This document shows positions 19,258 to 29,428 of a stretch of DNA of 64,000 bases, one piece after another; positions within the stretch are counted from its first letter, which is position 1, and every line of letters begins with the position of its first letter. Under the pieces are notes generated by a model. The model did no database searches and had not been told where the DNA came from. It saw only the letters and a program-made list of their open reading frames with translations. This DNA is from Ligustrum vulgare (taxonomy: Eukaryota; Streptophyta; Magnoliopsida; Lamiales; Oleaceae). Made by a program: the position numbers and the translations under genes. The stretch lies in contig OY743179.1 in the NCBI GenBank assembly GCA_963555705.1, positions 17,802,692 through 17,866,691 on the forward strand, written 5' to 3'.

Positions 19258-20167
19258 ATAAGACATCCAATTTATCCATCAGTCCATTTCTAACAAATAA
19301 TCAACCATATGACATCTACCATTAGAGTAAATACAATAATAAATACAGTTCGTAGAGTACTTTAAAAGGATGCGCGAAGCGTAAGATGGGATTAGAAAAG
19401 AGAATGATCTAAAAATGTATCATGGAGTCTATGAAGAACCATGTCAATCTCTGTATCATAATTTAAGATCATGGCCAATGGCACATATTCCTTTCCTATT
19501 TTGCACACATCTGTCCATTTAAACCTGTGATTGATATAATTCTGTTTATACATGTCATTATCTTCTGCATCAATAACAATAATTTATAAGATCATGGATG
19601 CCAAGGCATATTGCAAACTAGAGACTAAGAGAAAGGTTTGAGCATAGGACGGAGAGGAATTCTCGTTGAATATTATGGTTGTGAACTGAAATGTTCAAAA
19701 TCCCACACTAATCAAACCACAAACAGATATTTAAAATCACATTAAAAATGCTCCACAATAATCAAACCACAACTCAGAATGCTCCACAATAATCAAACCA
19801 CAACTCACATTCACTAAAACCACATTCAAAATTACATTCAAAATGCTCCATGATAATCAGACCACAACTCAGAAAACCAAGTCTCAAAAATCGAAGAAAG
19901 CGTACACATTCAAAATCATATCTTTGAATTCTTTTACATAAATAAAATTATGTAAGAATAACTGGGACTAACCTGATTGGTTTACGAAGATGAGCTCCGA
20001 CACAATCGTCTGCAAAATGGGTCACTTCACAGTAGAACTAAGTATTGAAGGAAATCGCACAGGGGGCTAGTGAATTTCAGCAATTTGGAGACGAAAATCA
20101 CAAATATCAACTGACTTTTAGAGAGAACTGGAGATGAACTAGAGAACTTGTGTGCCTAGGGTTCTTT
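19258..20167. other. MULE interior, probable leader of GRF gene
   Basis: Contains the probable leader intron and first exon of the GRF ORF on the reverse strand. Short direct repeats of the type CTCCACAATAATCAAACCACAACTCA-like sequence occur at about 19745-19870 (each copy under 30 bp). No other coding signal. Confidence 0.45.
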
Positions 20168-20812
20168 TGTTGGGTATTTGACCCAAATTAATCAAGTGCC
20201 TAGTGAAACATAATGAGTGCCTAGTTGAAACAAAGGATGGTGGAGCTAATTATGGTATTTAAATGATAATTAGTCTTGACTAATTATGATGTCTTTGAAT
20301 GATAATTAGTCTTGACTAATTATGATGTCTTGAAATGATGATTAGTTTTGACTAATCATGATGTTTTGGTGTTAAGAGAATTTCATGTAGAATCCTCTCT
20401 ATAAATAGAGAAGGAATTATAGGAAGAAACACACTGTCACAAACATATGAGAGAGTGCTAATTAGTGCCATATTGTGATCAAAGAGAGAAAATTGTGAGC
20501 CTAGCATATTGTGAAGTTTCTTGTAACTCTTTGTAGTGTAAGTCAAATGGTAGAAATTATATGTGGTAAAGCTCATTTGTTGTATTTTCTCTGTGGTATG
20601 TGGAATTGGGTTGGTGAATGAAAGTCTATATATTTGTAACAATTTAATATATAGTGAAAAGCTTTGGCGAGGGTCCGTGGACATAGGCATTTTGCTGAAC
20701 CACATAAATTTCTGTGTTCGTATTTATTTTCTTGTTTGCTTATTTTATTTTGAACATCGAAAGATCCTGTGGGAAAATTAAAGTGGGAATTGACGTGTCG
20801 AAATTCCCAACA
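20168..20812 (+). repeat. 5' LTR of gag-only copia
   Basis: 645 bp. Carries three near-identical tandem units of TAATTAGTCTTGACTAATTA-like palindromic sequence at about 20265-20360 and a TATAAATAGAG promoter box at about 20400. Confidence 0.88.
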
Positions 20813-20814
20813 AG

Positions 20815-20826
20815 TGGTATCAGAGC
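20815..20826 (+). other. Primer-binding site, initiator Met-tRNA
   Basis: TGGTATCAGAGC two bases after the LTR end. Confidence 0.9.
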
Positions 20827-20862
20827 TACAGGTGGTTCAAATATTTTGAAGCAAAAGAAAAT

Positions 20863-21642
20863 ATGTCTGTCAAGTACGATGTGGAGAAATTTGACGGGAG
20901 AATCAATTTTGGCTTGTGGCAAGTACAAGTCAAGGATGTCTTGATTCAGGCGGGTCTGCACAAAGCTTTGAAGGGAAAACCAACTGAGAGTTCTGACAAA
21001 GAAATTGAATCCAGCAAGACTGATGAAGATTGGGAAGATTTGGATTTGAAAGCTGCTAGTACAATACGACTTTGTTTGGCCAAGAATGTTCTTGCAAATA
21101 TTCATGGGATATCTGCTGCTAAGGAACTTTGGGAGAAACTGGAAGAGTTGTATCAAACGAAGAACTTGTCAAATCGCTTGTATCTGAAGGAACAGTTTCA
21201 TTCGTTGAGAATGAGCGCAGGTACAAAAATCCCTGACCATCTTAGTGTTCTTAATGGGATTGTTTCTGAACTGGAATCTATTGGAGTCAAAGTTGAAGAT
21301 GAGGATAAAGCGTTGAGGCTCATCTGGTCTCTTCCATCCACGTTTGAGCATATCAAACCGATTTTGATGTACGGGAAGGAAACGGTGGACTTTGCAGAAG
21401 TTACAAGTAAGTTGATCTCTGAAGAGCGACGATTAGGTGGAGACGATAATTCATCTAATAATAATTTGCTTGTTACTGAAAAGTGGAAGAGAGGGAACTC
21501 CATGAAGAAGAAGGTGACATGTTGGAACTGTGGTCAATCCGGGTACGTGAGAAGAAATTGTCCAAAAGGTGGAGCGGACTCGGCGAACTGCTCGAAGGAC
21601 AATGCGACTCTCCTGGTGGAGGGTGGTGATGATGTACTCTGA
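20863..21642 (+). CDS. Copia Gag polyprotein (259 aa, stand-alone)
   Basis: An intact 259-codon ORF starting MSVKYDVEKFDG, with the copia gag core (WQVQVKDVLIQAGL, then the region from KELWEKLEELYQ to FHSLRMSAG, about residues 85-115, and LIWSLPSTFEHI). A C-terminal knuckle reads CWNCGQSGYVRRNC, where the expected His of CX2CX4HX4C is Tyr, which should weaken zinc binding. There is no protease motif after it and the ORF stops at TGA, so this is a complete short gag, not a truncated gag-pol. It would form capsid-like particles and depend on another element for enzymes. Confidence 0.88.
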   Translation: MSVKYDVEKFDGRINFGLWQVQVKDVLIQAGLHKALKGKPTESSDKEIESSKTDEDWEDLDLKAASTIRLCLAKNVLANIHGISAAKELWEKLEELYQTKNLSNRLYLKEQFHSLRMSAGTKIPDHLSVLNGIVSELESIGVKVEDEDKALRLIWSLPSTFEHIKPILMYGKETVDFAEVTSKLISEERRLGGDDNSSNNNLLVTEKWKRGNSMKKKVTCWNCGQSGYVRRNCPKGGADSANCSKDNATLLVEGGDDVL

Positions 21643-21998
21643 GTAAGATGGGACATCCTCGTGGCATAATGTCAGTTGCCATGATAGAGGATGTGTTCTT
21701 ACTGACACGGGTACTGTGTTCGCATACAGCATTGGTTTGGTTTAGATGCAAGGTATGTGGTTTTTTTTATGTCGATGGCTGATGAACTTCCAAGGAGAAC
21801 CAAACATGGGAGTTGCATCATAAATTTCAGCAATTTTGTTTCGACATGGGCCGATGAAATTCTCGGAGTTCGTTGATAATTCTGAGTGATTATACTCATA
21901 TGGTGGAGTATGGGACTGTCAAAGTGGAAAAATGCTTGCCTGTTACCCAATATTTGAATTTGGTTTTGGCTTGAACGAATTTGTGTCAAGGTGGAGAT
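21643..21998 (+). other. 3' non-coding region and polypurine tract of gag-only copia
   Basis: No ORF. Ends in AAGGTGGAGAT directly before the 3' LTR, the polypurine tract usual for this copia group. Confidence 0.7.
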
Positions 21999-22644
21999 TG
22001 TTGGGTATTTGACCCAAATTAATCAAGTACCTAGTGAAACATAATGAGTGCCTAGTTGAAACAAAGGATGGTGGAGCTAATTATGGTATTTGAATGATAA
22101 TTAGTCTTGACTAATTATGATGTCTTTGAATGATAATTAGTCTTGACTAATTATGATGTCTTGGAATGATGATTAGTTTTGACTAATCATGATGTTTTGG
22201 TGTTAAGAGAATTTCATGTAGAATCCTCTCTATAAATAGAGAAGGAATTAGAGGAAGAAACACACCGTCACAAACATATGAGAGAGTGCTAATTAGTGCC
22301 ATATTGTGATCAAAGAGAGAAAATTGTGAGCCTAGCATATTGTGAAGTTTCTTGTAACTCTTTGTAGTGTAAATCAAAGGGTAGAAATTATATGTGGTAA
22401 AGCTCGTTTGTTGTATTTTCTCTGTGGTCTGTGGGATTGGGTTGGTGAGTGAAAGTCTATATATTTGTAACAATTTAATATATAGTGAAAAGCTTTGGCG
22501 AGGGTCCGTGGACGTAGGCATTTTGCTGAACCACGTAAATTTCTGTGTTCGTATTTATTTTCTTGTTTGCTTATTTTATTTTGAACATCGAAAGATCCTG
22601 TGGGAAAATTAAAAGTGGGAATCGACGTGTCGAAATTCCCAACA
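21999..22644 (+). repeat. 3' LTR of gag-only copia
   Basis: 646 bp, about 97-98 percent identical by eye to the 5' LTR. Confidence 0.88.
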
Positions 22645-22750
22645 TCTTTATCAAGTAAAATGAGGGAAATAGAAGGGTTTGCTGGGGTTTGTGTAGTAAG
22701 CTTTGTTACTTAAGGTAAAATATGAAAATTCTCACCTATTAGTAAACCGG

Positions 22751-22785
22751 GTTAGTAACAATTGTTAGTAAATCTAGTATTATTG
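22751..22785 (-). repeat. MULE right terminal inverted repeat
   Basis: Reverse complement of the left TIR with two mismatches, followed by the 9-bp target duplication. Confidence 0.88.
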
Positions 22786-22860
22786 AAATATGTGTGGTTG
22801 AAAAATGATTTAAAAATTTGTACCGTTTAAATACTCATTTATAATGAAGGAGCCGAATAG
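22786..22860 (+). repeat. Right half of small dispersed repeat split by MULE
   Basis: TGTGTGGTTGAAAAATGATT then AAATTTGTA continues the repeat order broken at 15138 and ends near GGAGCCG. Confidence 0.55.
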
Positions 22861-25403
22861 AGACAATTATAAAATTTTGGTGCCTTCTTAAATCGGGGGT
22901 CCTTGGACGATGCCTAGATGACTTTATGGTTGAGCCGGCTCTGAATCCAAGAATGGTTTCGGAACGAGACAGTGATTGAGGAATAGAAACGCCCAGTTGG
23001 AACATCTGCATGTGCATGACTTTAAATGGGTGTAGCAACCTTATGTTGATCGTTATGAATGTATTGACATGCACCGCTTCAGATGCTCATTATAATGAGC
23101 AACCGTCGTTTATTTCAGTGTTCGAGATAAGATTTGTGGGTTAAAAATTGAAGAGAGAAAATGTGTATAATTAAAAAGTGGTTTGAGAAATTGTATAGAT
23201 TATAAATTGTAATGATGACTGATTATAATGAGTTGTCAAACACACAATTAACAATGAATTAAACATATATTCTTTAATGCAATGATTACAATTTATAAAC
23301 AATTTTTCAATTCATTTTTTTACCAACATACATTTTTTTAAACCACTTTTTAATTACACATTTTGTCAAAAAATATCAAAAACCCAAAAAAAATAATCTG
23401 ACATCAGTTGCGGAACAAAGCATAAGTTTTATTTTTTGACAAATTCAAAATCAATCATAGTAAAAACTAAAAAGTAGAGTCAATCGAGTTTCACACTTTC
23501 ACTTCATAAGGTGCTATATCTACGGGGTCGAGTAATAGGTTTAGATTTTGTTAGGATACTTTTATGGTGTAGAATTTCTCATATTGATTATTCTAACTAA
23601 GGCGGCCTTTTGTTGAAAGTTTTTGTTTAAAAATACTCCATTCGTCCCATAAAGATAGGCCCATTTTCCTTTTGATCTAGTTTTCCTTTTTTCTTCCCAC
23701 GATACAATAGAAAAAAATTAAATATAATTTGGTCTAGTATATCTTGTAGATCTATAGGAGGATGCCATCTCTTTAAACTTCAAGATTATGAGTAGCTTCG
23801 ATTGTGGAATCTCGTTCAAGTTAGATTGTGGTTGTACTAATTACAAGCGCAAGCTGAAAAACTTTCTGAAAAGAATACCTTGATTTTTGTTTGAAAACTA
23901 TTTTTTCACATTGAGTTATTTTGACTTTTCAAAAGTCATTCTAAAAAAGAAATATCAGATGAATTATGGTGTTCCTAGTGGACGCTATAACTTGTGGGCA
24001 CACAGCGCACCCGTCAAATGATAAGTGGGCATTGACTGTTGGGTGGGACCTCACTTGACACTCCTCAATAGGGAAAACACTAGGCCAAATAGACATTTGA
24101 AGGTACTCACAAATCAACACCTTAAAATTCTCACATAAAACATGTCCTTGGTTTCAATTTTGTGCACATCCAACAATGCGGGCTATGTAGTCCTATTTGT
24201 TGTTTTTCTTTTTCATAGAACTCTTAGACGTGGATTTTGTAAAAAATGATTTTATAGAAAGTTTAAAAAAAAAAAAAAAAATTATGGATTCACATGCAAA
24301 TATATAATGTCCATGTTTGGCAAATTAAAATATATATTTTATTCTAAGTCAAAGTTAACAATCAATCTCAATCATATATTTTATTGGCCCTACAATTTTT
24401 CGATCACATATTTCATTAAATTTTATCAAAATTTACTAAAAATATAATTTTAATCTCCTTTATTTAGAAAATATGGTTGAAAATGAATTTTAAAGAATTT
24501 ATGACACAAATAAGTTTTTTATGGTTCGGAAATATGTGCGAGAACATATTCGTTGAAATGATCATAGACACGCTCAATCATGGCTTATCTGTGATGCACA
24601 AGAATTTTTCACGACATCTTTAAACTCGAATACCAACTTGTGACGTATATAACCGTAGTCTAGTATACCGTGATGAATGCTCTTAACAAGACTATTAGCA
24701 AGTATGTACTTTGCACGTCTTACGTATATGATGAATAATACTCCTAATGTTTTTGAAAGTAGTTGAAATAATTGATATTATTAGAGTAAAATTTAAAGAT
24801 AAAGTTAAAATTGTAAATTGACTGCAGTTTTTAACAAATTGAAATTTCTAAGAATTGCTCGAAATATATATTAGATAATTATCTAAAATATTAGTTTAAT
24901 AAAAAGATCATGTATCATATATATATATATAAAAGTAATCGAACATTATAAAATATTAGAAAAATCGAAAACTAGTTTATAAAATATTTATGAAATCGTA
25001 GAACAAATACGAAAAAATGTGCATATGAAAATCAAATTAATTTAGAAGATTATTTTTATAATGAAAAAAGTTTAATATTTATATAAGTTGAAAAAAAAAT
25101 TGTAGTTTTTTTTTTTTCCCACAAGAGTTTTTTAATTGTTTATTTTGTATTCTTAATTAGAATATAATTAAAAAATAAATTTATTTTTATTCATTTTTAT
25201 AATTTTGTTTTTCCAAAAGATTTTTGAAATTATTTATTTTACATTCTTAGTTAGCAAAGTATTTCAATTTAAAAATAATTTAAATGTTAATGGGTAATAT
25301 TGATTGAAAAATATAACAATCTAAGAGTAAAATGGGAAATTCCAAGTGTCCAAGTCATCCGCCTTTAATATATGTAGATGTAGATGTAGAAATAGATGTA
25401 AAT
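22861..25403. repeat. Intergenic with small repeats, no gene seen
   Basis: Two more TGTTCGG-family blocks lie at about 23120-23260 (+) and 23265-23380 (-), close enough to form an inverted pair. An unrelated AT-rich repeat lies at about 24295-24480. From 24700 to 25320 the sequence is over 75 percent A+T with poly-A and poly-T runs and a TATATATATATA at about 24918. No coding evidence. Confidence 0.5.
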
Positions 25404-26086
25404 TGATCCTGTAAAAAATCCTAACCTTGACGTGGCAAGATCTGATGATACTTGATCCTTGGAAAAGACCAATGAATCCGCCTTGGTTGACCTGCAAAAA
25501 ATGCGAGGAGGATTCTCCCCGTCGCCCGTCTGGTGTGAGAATTAGTTTTTTTGGAGAAAAGTAGAGAAAAAATATTTTACTGGAAAACGTGGAGAATAAT
25601 GAATGAATATATGTGATCAAATGAGCTGTACTTATAGGGCTGAAAAAGCCCATAACTTCCTTTATTTAAGGAATGAGTCCTTTTACTATAAACTTACATT
25701 TTAAGAAAAATTTTAAACTTATAGGGATTCAGTTTTCTTTTTGTAAAGTGTTTCCTTATGGATCGCGCATTGCCTTGAGGCTCAAGAATATGGCCCATTA
25801 ACGAGGCCCATTGTCGAAAGAGCTTATGAAGCCTGCCTGCATGGCCCATAAGTCGGGAAGAGCCGACCTCACATTTAAGCGTCAACTCGAACCCATAGAT
25901 CGGGATTCACCCGACCTATGTGAGACCGAGTGTGACGTTAAACCTCAGCCCGGTATTTCTAAGCAGCAGTAACAGTAAGGTCGGTACAGTACCAACTATA
26001 ATATAGTCGGGGCAACTCGAGCAAATGAAGAACAAGGTCCGAAGAGGTCGAGTCATGGAATTAATGTAGGAAAATAATACCGATCA
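25404..26086 (-). repeat. 3' LTR of gypsy element
   Basis: 683 bp in reverse orientation. The adjoining GGGGGCCAA on the reverse strand (26087-26095) is the probable polypurine tract. Confidence 0.85.
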
Positions 26087-26261
26087 TTGGCCCCCGTGCG
26101 TTAGAGATCGGGACAAGATTTCTGAGCGCATGACAGTTGTTACACGTGATTTGCCAACTCATAGGATTTATTATTTTGTCATAAAAGACTCGCCTTTAGA
26201 AAAATGACATGTGGCAAGAGGCAACTTTTGGATTTTGAAACTTTTCCCGCCAATTTTCTGC

Positions 26262-26270
26262 CTATATATA
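26262..26270 (+). promoter_or_regulatory. TATA box of antisense accessory ORF
   Basis: CTATATATA is followed about 30 bases later by a CATTCTTTTTACTTT start-like region, then a short leader with a donor AG|GTAAGC at 26373 and acceptor TTTATAG at 26424, just before the ATG at 26429. The inferred 52-bp intron is short but acceptable for plants. Confidence 0.45.
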
Positions 26271-26428
26271 TGTGGTTCCCGTAGCCTCATTCTTTTTACT
26301 TTGCGAAAAAGAGTGATCAGAGAACTCCTTGGGTTATCACGACTCCTCCAACAATACCTTCTTAGTACTTAGGTAAGCTCGACCTATCCCGACCCTTCTT
26401 TTGATTTTATTATTTAATTTATAGAATT

Positions 26429-27298
26429 ATGGCTAGGCGGGTATCAGTGGGTGACCTTAGGGAGGTGGAAGACCTAGACGAGCCATTAGAGGTCGAGCCT
26501 CTAGGTTTCTACGAACCCTTGGATAGTCCTCGGGAACTTGAGTCTGACAGTGGGGAAGACATTGATGACAATCCCTGGGTAGATAGGGAGTCGAGACAGG
26601 CCGACCTTGAACTTTCCACTTATTTTAATAAAATGAAAGAACATACGATCGGGGTAGACATGAGGAGGTATAGACTAGAGGATAGGTATACAGCTCGGGT
26701 ACCAGATAAGGATGAGTACTCTTACCATTGCCGGGAGGGGGAAATGGTAGTGTACCATGAGGCCTTAATGGCCGGGTTGAGATTTCCTCTTCACCACTTC
26801 TTCGTTGACTTCTTGCTAACCTCGAGCATATTTCCGGGTCAACTTGCTCCCAACGACTGGAGAATACTTGTATATTTCTATGTTCTATGTAGGAGTCTAG
26901 GGATAGAACCAACCACCGATCTGTGTAAATGCCTCTTAGAGCTTAAGTACTTGCCCCGGTGTAATAGTTTTGTATACCTGTGCGAGAAGGGCCGGTTTGA
27001 GGTCCCCTGGGTTCCGTCCTCGATCAAATATTGGAAGGAAAAGTTCTTCTTTATTAAACCAAGGGAAGGAAAAAACTTCTTCTGGCTGACCTTCAGAAGG
27101 CCAGATGTAGATAGTTTCAATAGAATAAGTAATTTCAGCGATGAGGCAGTAACTGAGCTCATGGCCATCGCGGTGAGGATATGCGATTTTGGATTATTGG
27201 CCGAGGAAGCCAATGACCTGGTGAATGATGATATTCTTAACCAGGCCGGTCTTGACCTCCAGCCCGGTAGGGTTCGGCCTCCTCAATTACGTAAATAA
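26429..27298 (+). CDS. Gypsy-type accessory ORF (PF04195-like), antisense to gag-pol
   Basis: An open frame of 289 codons starting MARRVSVGDLREVEDL, with an acidic N-terminal 60 residues, then the conserved core VVYHEALMAGLRFPLHHFFVDFLL, QLAPNDWRILVYFYVLC and WVPSSIKYWKEKFFFI. This matches the protein family labelled putative gypsy-type transposon protein (PF04195), which occurs as an extra ORF in plant Tat elements. No enzymatic motif is known to me. It reads opposite to gag-pol from its own promoter-like sequence. It is better preserved than gag-pol, with no internal stop. Likely later exons are described separately. Confidence 0.8.
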   Translation: MARRVSVGDLREVEDLDEPLEVEPLGFYEPLDSPRELESDSGEDIDDNPWVDRESRQADLELSTYFNKMKEHTIGVDMRRYRLEDRYTARVPDKDEYSYHCREGEMVVYHEALMAGLRFPLHHFFVDFLLTSSIFPGQLAPNDWRILVYFYVLCRSLGIEPTTDLCKCLLELKYLPRCNSFVYLCEKGRFEVPWVPSSIKYWKEKFFFIKPREGKNFFWLTFRRPDVDSFNRISNFSDEAVTELMAIAVRICDFGLLAEEANDLVNDDILNQAGLDLQPGRVRPPQLRK

Positions 27299-28240
27299 AA
27301 GAAACTTTTCAATTTTTCTTTTGCACCTTTGTGTGACGTAACTGTACCCGAACTCTTTGAATTTCGGGAATGTCCTTTGATTCTGAAATGTTGAAAGAGG
27401 CGGCAATGGCCAAGGCCCAAGGAGCTTGGGCCAAACGAGTGGTGGACGGGGTTACCCGAAGGCGACCTCAAGAAAGAACCAAAACTGTGCCTTCAGGGCC
27501 GGGCCAAACCTGGCAGGCCCCAGAGTACTCTCAAAGGTTGAGGGTAGAGAGGCCTCCGAGAGGTCGGGCTCCCTCGCATTCAGATTCTGAGGTCGAGCCA
27601 GAGAACCCAACTCTAGCTGACTGTAGAAGGAGAATGCAGGATTCTTTGTACTCGAGCCTCGTGAAAAAATACCAGTACGAGGTGGGGCTGGAGTAAGGGG
27701 TCGAGCACCTCATGAGCGCGGCACTGCAGGTAGTGGTCAGGTTACACCGTGCTCATGGATTTCCTTTTAAGGGAGAATTTTTCTAATTCTTTATCTCGAC
27801 CTGCAAATGCTCAACATTACCCGGGGCGTTTCTCTCCAAAGCATAGAACGGGGTGAAACGGCAAGCCAGCTAGTCCACTCCGTTCAGTACGAGGCGATTC
27901 GAGCTGCAAATGCAGAGGAAGCCCTGGCGAAGACACAGACTGAAGAATTGAAGAGGGCTCAGGAGAGGGAACTCCAAGCCAAGGCTTCTGCAGTAGAGGC
28001 TTCAAGGGGTCGAGAGAGTACAAGCTCGCCCTTGGAAACTACGCCCTTGAGTCATATACGCAAGCCATTAAGAAGGCTCGAGCTTGGTGCCTGCTGAATT
28101 CTCCCGACCTTGATACAAGCCCGCTGGCGAACTTCCCCCTAGGCGCGGATGAACTTGACCTCACCCCTTTTGAGGAAGAAGATGATGGCGAAGGCGCCGA
28201 GGATGCGGAGAACGGGAGTGATCCCGAGCCTGAAACCTAA
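27299..28240 (+). pseudogene. Downstream exons of gypsy accessory ORF (broken)
   Basis: Open segments at 27370-27696 (SEMLKEAAMAKAQGAWAKR, basic and proline-rich) and about 27900-28240 (KLALGNYALESYTQAIKKAR then an acidic tail ending DPEPET) have the composition usual for the C-terminal half of this protein family. They lie in different frames, with a shift near 28000, and a stop at 27694, so the full protein is broken unless splicing skips the lesions. Confidence 0.55.
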
Positions 28241-28603
28241 CACCTTCCCTCTTTATGTTTTGAAAACATGTACTAAACCCGGGGTATACCTAGGGGTCTA
28301 CCTGTAAACTTGATTCTGATGAATGAACTTGCATATTTCCTTTCTGTGTTCTTCCCCTTTACTTGTGCTCTCCTTTTTTTTTACAAGCCGATTGCCGTTC
28401 AGGGCTACACAGATCGGGTTCAGATAATCTTCCAATAAAACAATCAAATTCATAATTGATAGTAATTAGAAAGACCGGGCGTGGCCGACCTTTAAGGTCC
28501 ATGAAGTCGTACCCATAACTTGGTGAATTGGAGGTAGATTTTTATGAGAGTCGGGCAATGCCGAATTCAAGAAGTAAGGTTGCGTTAACCAGACCTTTAA
28601 TCA
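28241..28603. other. Non-coding spacer in gypsy element
   Basis: 3' region of the accessory ORF. AATAAA-like sequence near 28434. No gene. Confidence 0.4.
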
Positions 28604-29152
28604 TTGTGAATTACTTGTTGGAAATAATTTGTAACGTCTTGCCATGAGACATTGTAAATTATTCGTGGAAGAATAATTTGTAAAGTCTTACCATGAGACA
28701 TTGTAAATTATTTGATGAGAAATAATTTGTAAGGTCTTGCCATGAGACCTTATAAATTATTCGTGGAAGAATAATTTATAAAGTCTTACAATGAGATATT
28801 GTAAATTATTTGATGGGAAATAATTTGTAATGTCATGCCATGAGACCTTGTAAATTATTCGTGGAAGAATAATTTGTAAAGTCTTACCATGAGACATTGT
28901 AAATTATTTGATGGAAAATAATTTGTAACGTCTTGTCATGAGACCTTGTAAATTATTCGTGGAAGAGTAATTTGTAAAGTCTTACCATGAGACATTGTAA
29001 ATTATTTGATGGAAAATAATTTGTAACGTCTTGTCATAAGACCTTGTAAATTATTCGTGAAAAAATAAATTGTAAAGTCTTACCATGAGACATTGTAAAT
29101 TATTTGATGGAAATAACTTGTAAAGTCATGTGAATGACCTTGTAAGTTACTT
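28604..29152 (-). repeat. Tandem array of about eleven hairpin units (about 49 bp) in gypsy element
   Basis: Two alternating unit types form about 98-bp dimers. Type A has arms AAATTATTC/GAATAATTT around GTGGAA; type B has AAATTATTT/AAATAATTT around GATGGA. Between them is AAAGTCTTACCATGAGACA or AACGTCTTGCCATGAGACC. The arm base that differs between A and B (C versus T) is matched on the other side (G versus A), so pairing is kept. Confidence 0.75.
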
Positions 29153-29220
29153 CAAGATCTGATCTTTGTAGTGCTCATTCTTTGGAAGAAATACTTTTAT
29201 TGAAGGGGACTGAACGATGG

Positions 29221-29283
29221 GCCTCGTTAAAACCTTATCCAAAAAAACCCAGTGGGAAAAAATCTGGATAAGGAAAAAGAGTA
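29221..29283 (-). repeat. Structured CCCACTGGG motif in gypsy element
   Basis: Reverse strand reads ACTCTTTTTCC, CCTTATCC, TTTTTTCCCACTGGGTTTT, GGATAAGG, TTTTAACGAGGC. This is the same motif as the five copies at 13611-14301 in the LOG-carrying element, with a different but perfectly paired stem (CCTTATCC/GGATAAGG). Confidence 0.75.
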
Positions 29284-29428
29284 CCCGTCCCTGACCCTGA
29301 AAGAAAGAACAATGGGCACGCAGGCCCGACCTTAACAATCATTGATGGACGTGCAAGTCAGAAAGTAAAAAGAATAAACATGGGCGCGCAGGCCCGACTA
29401 GACGACTCTGATATCTAGGAAGAGGTTT

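Larger units (their letters stand above)
20168..22644 (+). mobile_element. Gag-only Ty1/copia element (TR-GAG type) nested in MULE
   Basis: LTRs 20168-20812 (645 bp) and 21999-22644 (646 bp) differ at about 15 positions, mostly transitions, so it is older than the other well-preserved copia copies here. Ends are TGTTGGG..CCCAACA with a perfect TSD tcttt (20163-20167, 22645-22649). The PBS TGGTATCAGAGC fits initiator Met-tRNA. The interior of under 1.2 kb encodes only gag and no pol, matching the terminal-repeat-with-gag class of non-autonomous elements. Confidence 0.9.
15139..22785 (+). mobile_element. FAR1-type Mutator-like element (MULE), interrupted by copia
   Basis: Terminal inverted repeats of 35 bp (15139-15173 and 22751-22785) start CAATAATGCTAGACTTAC and CAATAATACTAGATTTAC, two mismatches in 35. 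They are flanked by 9-bp repeats aaatatatg (15130-15138) and aaatatgtg (22786-22794), one mismatch; 9 bp is typical for MULEs. Inside are a broken FAR1/FHY3-like transposase on + and a GRF zinc-finger ORF on -. A 2.5-kb copia element was inserted later. Without it the MULE is about 5.2 kb. Confidence 0.88.

Noticed and set aside
24918..24930. TATATATATATA as a promoter
   Set aside because: No gene follows; simple AT repeat.
28604..29152. CRISPR-like regular repeats
   Set aside because: Plant nuclear context, no unique spacers, no cas genes; it is a degenerate hairpin tandem repeat in a gypsy element.
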